Shown here: piece by piece, positions 17,198 through 24,179 of the stretch
Layout of the letters: the number at the start of each line of letters is the position of its first letter
Numbering within the stretch: position 1 is the stretch's first letter
Assembly (NCBI RefSeq): GCF_014205215.1
Contig: NZ_JACHNC010000001.1
Coordinates: 7,932,501 to 7,996,500, forward strand
Length of the DNA stretch: 64,000 nucleotides
From: Actinoplanes lobatus
GTDB lineage: Bacteria > Actinomycetota > Actinomycetes > Mycobacteriales > Micromonosporaceae
Reading direction: 5' to 3'
Made by a program: the position numbers and the translations under genes
The notes under the pieces: generated by a model
The model's input: the letters and a program-made list of their open reading frames with translations, nothing else
Database searches by the model: none
Told to the model about the DNA's origin: nothing

Positions 17198-19093
17198 ATG
17201 CGCGTTCCGTCAGCCGACGATCGCGACGCCTGGACGACGGTGGACGCGGCCACCCTCCAGGCGCTCACCGAGCGCGCCCGGGCCAGTCTCGGCACGCCGT
17301 GGCCCACTCCCCTGGCCCACGACTTCGCCCGGTTCCATCGCGACGGCGACCGCGACACCTACGAGCAGGCCGTCTGGGCGCGGCACGAGCGACTGGCCCG
17401 GGCCACCGCCCTGGCCGCCGTCACGCTCGAACCGGTGTGGCTGGACGAGGTCACCGACGGCGTCGTCCTGTTCTGTGAGCAGAGCACCTGGTGCTGGCCG
17501 GGCCATGACGACATGCACGCACGGCACGGCTCGGTCCTCCCGGTCGTGACCGATCCGTGCGTCGATCTCGGCGCCGGGGAGGTGGCCGCCGACCTGGCGT
17601 GGATCGACCATGTGCTGGGCGGGCACCTCGACGGGCACGTGCCGGGCCTGCGCGCCCGGATCCGGCACGAGGTGGACCGCCGTGTGCTGACCCCGTTCAC
17701 CGAGCGGCGCGACTGGCACTGGCTGGGCCTCGACGGTCGCGTGCACAACTGGAACCCGTGGATCCACAGCAACGTCCTGATCGCCACGCTCGCCCTGGTC
17801 GACGACCCGGCCCGCCGGCAGCGGCTGATCGGCCTGATCACCGAGGGCCTCGACCGGTTCGGCGCGGCCCTGCCCGCCGACGGCGCCATCGACGAGGGCG
17901 TCCACTACTGGTGGTACGGCGCCTGTCGTTACCTGGAGGCCCTCGAGATGCTCGGCGCCACCACGGCGAAACCCGGCGTCGTCGCCTTCCCGCACCGGGT
18001 CCACCTGGGCGGGCCGTGGTATGTCAACCATGCCGACGGTCCGGCCCGCCCGTCGTACGAGCAGCCGTGGCACGTCCTGCACCGGCTGGCCCGGCTCCAC
18101 GGCGACAAGGAGGCCGAGGCGCACGCCGCCGCGCACCGCCGCCCCGGCGAGCCGGTCGCCCACGAGAGCCCGGGTCTCGGCTATCTACTGCTGGCGCTCA
18201 CCGACCGCGACTGGGCGGCGGTCCGGCCCGGCGGGTCGCCGCTGCCCCGCGACGTCTGGTTCCCGTCCACGCAGGTGCTGCTCGCGCGGTCCGGGGCGGG
18301 CGGCTCCACCGGGCTCACCCTCGCCGTCAAGGGCGGCCACAACGACGAGAACCACAACCACAACGACGTCGGCAGCTTCATCGTGGCCCGCGACGGGGCG
18401 CCGGTGCTGGTCGACCCGGGGCGGCCCACCTACACGGCGCAGACGTTCGGGCCGCACCGCTACGAGATCTGGACCATGCGATCCACCTGGCACAACACAC
18501 CCACCATCCGGGGTACGGAACAGGCGGCGGGCCGTGCGTTCGCGGCGCGGGCCGTGGTCGCCGGCGATGCGGCGCTGACCATGGACCTCGCGGCCGCCTA
18601 CCCCCGCGACGACATCCGTTCCTGGATCCGGGCCGCCCGGCTGGACCGCGCGACCGGCACGGTCACCATCCGGGACTCCTGGGACCTGGCGCCCGGCCCC
18701 GCCGATCCCACCGTGATCCACCTGGTGGTGGCCGGAGACGTGACCGTGTCGGAAAGCCGTGCCGAGGCCGGCGGCGTGGTCATCACCTGGGCAGCCGTCG
18801 AGGCCGGCGATCCCGGCGCGAAGCCGCCGAACGCGGACGCCGTCCCGGCGCACACGCACACGGGACCGGCAAGAGCGGACGCCAGCCCGGCGAATGCGGA
18901 CACGGGGCCGTTTGATCCGGGCGTGCGTCGCGGAGGATCATCGCCCGGTCTACCGTGCACCATCGTCGTGCGGGAGCTGGACGACCCGATGCTGTCCGAC
19001 GTGTGGGGCGACCGGCTGACACGCCTGGACATCGACGTCACCGCGCTCGGCCCCGTCGGTACCCTCGAACTGACCGTCAAGGAGACGCGGTGA
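17198..19093 (+). CDS. Heparinase II/III-family polysaccharide lyase
   Basis: A 631-residue protein with GGGAGG 7 bp before ATG. The N-terminal (alpha/alpha) barrel includes HNWNPWIHSNV and DEGVHYWWYGACRY, the tyrosine- and histidine-bearing region of this fold. The C-terminal beta-sandwich has GHNDENHNHNDVGSF, the signature of the family. These enzymes cleave uronic-acid polymers by beta-elimination, giving the unsaturated ends GH88 acts on. No signal peptide is visible, so it may act on imported oligomers. An insert near 555-580 is rich in repeats of Ala/Asp/Pro/Thr and looks like a recent expansion. Confidence 0.88.
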   Translation: MRVPSADDRDAWTTVDAATLQALTERARASLGTPWPTPLAHDFARFHRDGDRDTYEQAVWARHERLARATALAAVTLEPVWLDEVTDGVVLFCEQSTWCWPGHDDMHARHGSVLPVVTDPCVDLGAGEVAADLAWIDHVLGGHLDGHVPGLRARIRHEVDRRVLTPFTERRDWHWLGLDGRVHNWNPWIHSNVLIATLALVDDPARRQRLIGLITEGLDRFGAALPADGAIDEGVHYWWYGACRYLEALEMLGATTAKPGVVAFPHRVHLGGPWYVNHADGPARPSYEQPWHVLHRLARLHGDKEAEAHAAAHRRPGEPVAHESPGLGYLLLALTDRDWAAVRPGGSPLPRDVWFPSTQVLLARSGAGGSTGLTLAVKGGHNDENHNHNDVGSFIVARDGAPVLVDPGRPTYTAQTFGPHRYEIWTMRSTWHNTPTIRGTEQAAGRAFAARAVVAGDAALTMDLAAAYPRDDIRSWIRAARLDRATGTVTIRDSWDLAPGPADPTVIHLVVAGDVTVSESRAEAGGVVITWAAVEAGDPGAKPPNADAVPAHTHTGPARADASPANADTGPFDPGVRRGGSSPGLPCTIVVRELDDPMLSDVWGDRLTRLDIDVTALGPVGTLELTVKETR

Positions 19094-20196
19094 GCACTTC
19101 TGACAAACGCGGGCCGTTGCAGGTGGCCCGGCGAGCGCGGCTGCTGGAGCAGTTGCAGCGCGACGGCGTGCTGCGCGTCTCCGACCTCACCGACGCGCTC
19201 GGCGCGTCCACCGTGACGATCCGCCGCGACATCGCCCAGCTCGCCTCGGAGGGCCTGGTCCGGCGGGTGCACGGTGGTGTCGCCCTGCCCACCGCCGACG
19301 ACCTGCGAGACCCGGAGCTGGACGGGCCGACCGGCGGCAGCGTCGGCATGCTCGTGCCGTCGCTCGACTACTACTGGCCGCACGTGGCCCGCGGCGCCGA
19401 GAGTGCGGCCCGCGAGCTGGACCTGAGGATCGTGCTGCGCGGTTCGTCGTACCAGACGGAGGACGACCGCCCCCAGCTCAACCGGCTGGTCGACCAGGGT
19501 GTCGACGCGCTGATCGTGGCCCCGCGGATGGACGTGCCGACCGCCCGGCTCACCATCGAGTGGCTGGCCGGCACCGGTCTTCCGGTCGTCCTGCTGGAAC
19601 GCACCGCCCACGCCGGGCCGCACCACGCCTTCCTCGAGTCGGTCGTCACCGATCACGCGCAGGGCGCCGGCATGGCGGTCCGGCACCTGACCGGCCTCGG
19701 CCACGAGAAGGTGGGCGTGGTCCTGGCCCAGCCGAGCCCCACCCGCCCGCACGTGCGCCGCGGCTGGCTGGAGGCGGCCGACGACTGCGGCCTCGACGTG
19801 ACCGGCACGGTCGACATGCTGGTCCCGGACGCCCAGTCCCCCGACTGCCGGGCCGCCCTGGACCGGGTGATCGACCGGTGTCTGGAGACCGGCACGACCG
19901 CGCTGCTGGTGCACGCCGACGCCGAGGCGATCGCCCTGGTCGAGCGGTGCGAGGAGCGGCACCTCTCCGTGCCCGGCGACCTGTCCGTGATCGCGTACGA
20001 CGACGAGGTGGCCGGTCTGTTCAGCCCGGCCCTGACCGCCGTGCGACCACCCAGGGGGTCGATCGGCGTGGCCGCCGTCCGGCTGGCCGCCGATCGGCTC
20101 GCCGACCCGCGCCGCCCGGTCCACCGCGTCATGATCAGCCCATCGCTGCAGGTGCGCGATTCGGTCGCCACCCTGCGCCGGCCACCGGCCAAGTGA
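19090..20196 (+). CDS. DeoR-HTH / LacI-sensor hybrid transcriptional regulator
   Basis: A 368-residue regulator starting at GTG 19090 inside the lyase stop (GTGA overlap). The N-terminus is a DeoR-type winged helix (RARLLEQLQRDG...VTIRRDIAQL...RRVHGG, 15-65). The rest is a LacI/ribose-binding-protein sensor (SVGMLVPSLDYYW, VIAYDDEVAGLFSPALTAV) rather than the usual DeoR sugar-phosphate domain. Co-transcription with the lyase makes it the likely regulator of both divergent transcripts. It is a paralogue of the protein at 22535-23608. Confidence 0.88.
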   Translation: MSTSDKRGPLQVARRARLLEQLQRDGVLRVSDLTDALGASTVTIRRDIAQLASEGLVRRVHGGVALPTADDLRDPELDGPTGGSVGMLVPSLDYYWPHVARGAESAARELDLRIVLRGSSYQTEDDRPQLNRLVDQGVDALIVAPRMDVPTARLTIEWLAGTGLPVVLLERTAHAGPHHAFLESVVTDHAQGAGMAVRHLTGLGHEKVGVVLAQPSPTRPHVRRGWLEAADDCGLDVTGTVDMLVPDAQSPDCRAALDRVIDRCLETGTTALLVHADAEAIALVERCEERHLSVPGDLSVIAYDDEVAGLFSPALTAVRPPRGSIGVAAVRLAADRLADPRRPVHRVMISPSLQVRDSVATLRRPPAK

Positions 20197-20218
20197 CCGC
20201 GGCCGGCCAGTGGGCGGG

Positions 20219-21193
20219 TCAGCGATCCGGATGCACCGACCCGGCCAGGAGGCGGTCGCCCAGGTCGGAGCGGCGGTACAGGACCGAACGGCCGTGACGG
20301 GCACTGACCAGGAGGCCGCCGGCGCGGAGAGCGCGTAGGTGCTGGTTCACCGCGGTGGTGGTGACGCCCAGGCGGGTCGCGAGTTCGGTGGAGGACGCGG
20401 GTGTGCCGAGGCGGGCGAGCAGGCCGGCCCGGTGGACGCCGAGCAGGGCGGCCAGGGCTCCCGGGGCGGGCAGGGGTTCGGGCTGCCACAGGGTGCCACT
20501 GCCCCGGGCCAGGTAGATGATCATCGGTGGCTCGCCGGGGGAGATCGGGGCCGCCACCGCGGGGGTCCACATCGTCGGGACCAGGGTCAGGCCGCCCAGG
20601 GTCGGGCGGGTGTAGTGGACGTTGGAGTGCAGCCGTACCTCCACGGTGTCGCCGGTCATGGCGACCCGGTCGGACAGGCCCGCGAACATCGTGGCCAGGC
20701 CGTGCTGGGCGATCTCCCGGCCGCGGTAGGTGACGTCGCCCTCCAGCAGGGCCCGCATCCGGGGCCAGTGGGCGGCGAAACACAGGTCCCAGTAGCCGGC
20801 CAGTGCGGTGACCATCCGGGTGAGCGCGCCCGGGGCGCGTAACGGTGGCGGGAGGCGCTCGCCGGCACCGTGGAGCAGCCGCAGGTCCCGGTCGACGACG
20901 TCGGCCGGGGTGGCCGCGACGGTGGCGAGTTCGTCCTCGATGCGGGTCAGCGGTGAGCGTGGCCGCGGGGTCAGGAAGTCCGGGGTCCACAGCCGTTCGT
21001 CGATGAGGGCCAGCAGCATCTCGGTGTCGAGTGCGTCGCGGGCCTGCCGCATGCGGCGGATCCACGGCAGGTGGATCGGGAAACGGCCCGGATCGCGCCA
21101 GCTGCGCAGCGACAGGACCAGCTCGTTGAGGGGTGAGACGGCGAACCGGACGCTCGCCAGGTCGGGACCGACCAGCTGGTATCGCACCGGCAT
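20219..21193 (-). CDS. ArsR-family winged-helix regulator
   Basis: A 324-residue protein starting at ATG 21193. The C-terminal 75 residues form an ArsR-type HTH (HRAGLLARLGTPASSTELA...TAVNQHLRALRAGGLL). The N-terminal 240 residues are the DUF5937-like sensor part common in long actinomycete ArsR proteins. It is divergent from the MFS gene at 21249 with 55 bp between starts, so it probably controls it and itself. The ligand is unknown. Confidence 0.85.
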   Translation of the reverse strand: MPVRYQLVGPDLASVRFAVSPLNELVLSLRSWRDPGRFPIHLPWIRRMRQARDALDTEMLLALIDERLWTPDFLTPRPRSPLTRIEDELATVAATPADVVDRDLRLLHGAGERLPPPLRAPGALTRMVTALAGYWDLCFAAHWPRMRALLEGDVTYRGREIAQHGLATMFAGLSDRVAMTGDTVEVRLHSNVHYTRPTLGGLTLVPTMWTPAVAAPISPGEPPMIIYLARGSGTLWQPEPLPAPGALAALLGVHRAGLLARLGTPASSTELATRLGVTTTAVNQHLRALRAGGLLVSARHGRSVLYRRSDLGDRLLAGSVHPDR

Positions 21194-21248
21194 GAAGCAG
21201 AACGCTACATCAATCGTTTCCTCCGGCCGGACCGGGTGAACTCTTGCC

Positions 21249-22469
21249 GTGCCTGTGAAACAAGTCCTGACCTTGGCCACCGTGGCCACCTCGACGGCCA
21301 AGGGGGTGATGTTCAGCGTCAGCGCGCTGTTCTTCACGACGGCGGTCGGGATCAGCCCGGCGACCGTCGGAACGGGCCTCACCGTCGCCGGGGCCGGGGG
21401 TGTGGTGACGGCGTTCGCGGCCGGGCCGCTCTGCGACCGGTTCGGGCCGCGGCGGGTGCTGCTCGTCGCGGCCGCGGCGCAGGGCGGGGCGCTCGCGGCG
21501 TACTGCCTGACCCGCGGCGCCGCCATGTTCGTGCTGGTCGCCTGCCTGGCGGTCGGTGCCGAGAGCGTGCAGCGGACCGCGCACGTCGCACTGCTGGCCC
21601 GGGCGTTCACCGGTCCGGACCGGGTCGGCGTGCGGGCCTGGCTACGGGTCGTGGACAACGTGTCCATCGCGGCCGGATCCGGGTTCGCCGCCGTGGCGCT
21701 GGCGGTGGGCAGCCGGTCCGCCTATGTGACGGCGGTGCTGGCGGCCGCCGTACTCACGCTTGTCGCTCTGGTGCCGTTGCGGGCCCTGCCCGCTCTCAGC
21801 GGGGGCGGCGGTGACCGGCCGGCGCGGGGCGGCCGGTCACCGCTGAAGGATCGCCGGTATCTGACCGCGACCGCGCTGCACGCCGTGGTGAGTATCCAGT
21901 TCCTGCTGCTCACCGTCGGGATGCCGCTGTGGGTGACCGGCCGCACCGCCGCACCGGACGTGACCGTCGCGTTGCTGTTGTTGCTGAACACCGGCCTCGT
22001 CTCGGTCCTCCAGGTCTGGTCGACCCGGCTGGTCGGCGACGTGCCGTCGGCCGGCCGGGCGGTCTTCCGCGGTACGGTCCTGCTGCTGGCGGCCTGCCTC
22101 TGCTACGCGGCCGCCGGATACCCCAGCGGCGCCGGGTTCGCCGTCGCGCTGCTGGTGGCGGCGGTCGTGGCACACAGTCTGGGCGAGATCGTCTCCGAGA
22201 CCGGCGGATGGGAACTGGCCTTCGAGTGGGCCGACCCGGCCGACTCCGGCGCCTACCAGGGCGTCAGTCAGGCCGGTGTGGGCATCGGCCGGGCCGTGGC
22301 GCCGGTCCTCGTCACGTCGACGGCCATCGGGCTCGGGCTACCCGGGTGGCTCCTGCTCGGCGGCGTGTTCCTGGCCGCCGGCGCCGGAACCCGGGCGCTG
22401 AGCGCTCGGGGGCAGGCGCCGCGACCCACGCCGAGCGCACGGAGGACGGTCAGCCCACGCCGCCGGTGA
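21249..22469 (+). CDS. MFS transporter
   Basis: A 406-residue protein from GTG 21249 with about 12 membrane helices and the MFS loop 2-3 motif (AGPLCDRFGPRRVLL, about 58-72). It most resembles drug or metabolite exporters regulated by the adjacent divergent ArsR protein. Its last 20 codons and stop lie in the first copy of a 61-bp tandem duplication, so the arginine/proline-rich tail is probably recent. Confidence 0.88.
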   Translation: MPVKQVLTLATVATSTAKGVMFSVSALFFTTAVGISPATVGTGLTVAGAGGVVTAFAAGPLCDRFGPRRVLLVAAAAQGGALAAYCLTRGAAMFVLVACLAVGAESVQRTAHVALLARAFTGPDRVGVRAWLRVVDNVSIAAGSGFAAVALAVGSRSAYVTAVLAAAVLTLVALVPLRALPALSGGGGDRPARGGRSPLKDRRYLTATALHAVVSIQFLLLTVGMPLWVTGRTAAPDVTVALLLLLNTGLVSVLQVWSTRLVGDVPSAGRAVFRGTVLLLAACLCYAAAGYPSGAGFAVALLVAAVVAHSLGEIVSETGGWELAFEWADPADSGAYQGVSQAGVGIGRAVAPVLVTSTAIGLGLPGWLLLGGVFLAAGAGTRALSARGQAPRPTPSARRTVSPRRR

Positions 22470-22532
22470 GCGGCAGGCGCCGCGACCCACGACGAGCGGA
22501 CGGACGACGGTCAGCCCACGCCGGCGGTGAGG
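22411..22532. repeat. 61-bp tandem duplication at the MFS gene end
   Basis: Copies 22411-22471 and 22472-22532 differ at only a few positions. Each contains GGCAGGCGCCGCGACCCACG and CGGTCAGCCCACGCC. The MFS stop codon is in copy 1, and copy 2 is non-coding and ends 3 bp before the stop of the convergent regulator gene. Confidence 0.9.
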
Positions 22533-22534
22533 GG

Positions 22535-23608
22535 TCAGGCCCGGACCCGGCGGGCGAGGGAGGACTGCCGGACCACCAGTTCGGGGGCTACCAGGACGCC
22601 CTGGACCGGGCGGCGGTCGCCGTCGATGAGGCGGGAGACCATCAGTTCCACGGCGGTTCGGCCGACGTGGTTCTTCGACGGGCGGATCGCCGTCAGCGGC
22701 GGGGAGGCGAGGTGGGCCACCTCGTCGTCGTACGAGACGATGGCCAGGTCGTCGGGGACCCGGATGCCCTGTTCGGCGCAGGCCTGGGCGACCGCGATCG
22801 CCTGCGGGTCACTGTGCACGATCAGCGCGGTCAGGCCCAAGCCGACCGTGTGACGGGGGTTCACCGCGTCGTCGGGGATGCCCAGGTCGGCGCAGGCCCG
22901 GTGCCAGCCGCGCAGCAGGTAGGCCGACGTGGGGCTGCCTCCGGACAGGACCAGCCCGATCCGGCGGTGGCCCTGGTCGTACAGGTGATTGACGGCGATC
23001 TCCAACCCGAGAGAGTGATCGCTGCGCACCCATTCGACCTGCCGCGGAGCGGCGGTCCATCGTCTCGGCTGGCGTTCGACGAGGATGGTCGGGACCGGCA
23101 GGCGGGTGATCCAGCCGATCATCCGGTCGGCGTCCTCACCGTCCAGGCAGGGCGCGAGCAGCAGGCCCTGCACCTGGCCGGCGTCGACGAGCCGGGCGAT
23201 CTGCCGCCGGTCCTCCTCCGGGTCGTAGCTGGAGCCGCGCAGCTGCACGTTGACGCCGAGCGCCGCGCCGGCCGCGCGGGCGCCGGCGACGATCGGCGGC
23301 CAGTAGAAGTCGAGCGACGGCACCACCATGCCGATCGTGAACGTGGCCGGGCGGGTGGCCCGCGGCGGCAGCGGGCGGGTCGCGGCGGGCAGCGTGGCGC
23401 CGCCGTGCACCCGGTGGACCAGGTTGCGTGCGGCCAGGGCGGCGATGTCCCGGCGGATGGTCAGCTCACTGACGCCCAGGTCACGGGCCAGATCACTGAC
23501 CCGTACGGCGCCGCTGCGCCGCAGTTCGGTGAGCAGATGCTCGTGCCGCTGCACCGAGAACAGCGTTGTTCGATTGGTTGCGTTTCCGACCGAGCGGGAT
23601 CGCACCAT
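22535..23608 (-). CDS. DeoR-HTH / LacI-sensor hybrid transcriptional regulator
   Basis: A 357-residue protein with the same architecture as the one at 19090: a DeoR winged helix (QRHEHLLTELRRSG...LTIRRDIAAL...HRVHGG) and a LacI-type sugar sensor (FTIGMVVPSLDFYW, IVSYDDEVAHLASPPLTAI). The start could be 23608 (ATG), or a later GTG near 23555. Direct repeats lie just upstream. The divergent neighbour it might have controlled survives only as a short signal-peptide-like frame, so the regulator may be an orphan or act elsewhere. Confidence 0.88.
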   Translation of the reverse strand: MVRSRSVGNATNRTTLFSVQRHEHLLTELRRSGAVRVSDLARDLGVSELTIRRDIAALAARNLVHRVHGGATLPAATRPLPPRATRPATFTIGMVVPSLDFYWPPIVAGARAAGAALGVNVQLRGSSYDPEEDRRQIARLVDAGQVQGLLLAPCLDGEDADRMIGWITRLPVPTILVERQPRRWTAAPRQVEWVRSDHSLGLEIAVNHLYDQGHRRIGLVLSGGSPTSAYLLRGWHRACADLGIPDDAVNPRHTVGLGLTALIVHSDPQAIAVAQACAEQGIRVPDDLAIVSYDDEVAHLASPPLTAIRPSKNHVGRTAVELMVSRLIDGDRRPVQGVLVAPELVVRQSSLARRVRA

Positions 23609-23615
23609 GGCCTCA

Positions 23616-23635
23616 CCGTTTCCGACCGTTTACGA
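23616..23635. promoter_or_regulatory. Tandem 10-bp direct repeats, possible operator
   Basis: CCGTTTCCGA (23616-23625) is followed directly by CCGTTTACGA (23626-23635). A third GCGTTTCCGA lies at about 23580 inside the gene start. Their position just upstream of a DeoR/LacI-hybrid gene suggests autoregulation, but nothing else supports it. Confidence 0.3.
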
Positions 23636-24060
23636 AGACGTTACGCACATTCTTACGCATCGATCAGAGAGTCGGATGAGATTGTTCGCCGCGGTCATGG
23701 CGGCGCTGCTGTTGATGCCACCCGCTTGGTCTCGCCGGAGTCGCAGCGGCCCGGCTCGCGGACACCGGGATCAGCGGCGCCACCGGTAGGCCGGCACCGC
23801 CCGGTTTGCGGCCGGCTCCATCGGGAATAGGCTGACTCGAGCCTTCAGCAGCGAGGTAGCCAAGTCCGCCCTCATACGCCCGGACCCGTCATTCGACGCC
23901 TTCCCGCACGATCACATCCACCTACGGGTGGACCAGCAGGAGGCCTTCACTTGCTGGCTGCAGCGGGGCCGCTGCTGAGGGGCCGCTGCTGAACCGCCGC
24001 CGAGCCGAAAGACATCTGTCCGCCGCGTGGGGACCGCAGCCTCGCCGTTTTCGGCGCCGC
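23636..24060. other. Gene-poor stretch with a truncated secretion signal
   Basis: Around 23676 a plus-strand frame reads MRLFAAVMAALLLMPPAW and then turns into arginine-rich sequence with a stop at 23789. This looks like a signal peptide whose gene has been deleted. The rest shows no supported gene. Confidence 0.4.
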
Positions 24061-24127
24061 CCGCCCGGCCAGATCGGGGTGGCCACGGTCGAGGCCAGGA
24101 TGTAACCGGTGGTGACCCAGGCCTGGC
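24061..24127 (-). pseudogene. Relic of a DHA2-type MFS transporter
   Basis: On the minus strand about 20 codons read QAWVTTGYILASTVATPIW. This matches the second-helix region of EmrB/QacA-type 14-helix drug exporters (usual motif WV(T/I)T-Y-LA---PI-G). Nothing of the remaining ~480 codons is present. It shows that a larger gene was deleted here. Confidence 0.55.
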
Positions 24128-24131
24128 AAAG

Positions 24132-24174
24132 GGTCCCTCTGAGGCCCGGCGATTGCTCACCGGGCCTCAGGGAC
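24132..24174. terminator. Terminator hairpin after the GH87-like gene
   Basis: Arms CTGAGGCCCGG (24139-24149) and CCGGGCCTCAG (24160-24170) pair perfectly. The stem extends outward with GTCCC/GGGAC through a two-base bulge. It lies 6 bp after the stop of the minus-strand enzyme gene. Confidence 0.8.
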
Positions 24175-24179
24175 GGTGC

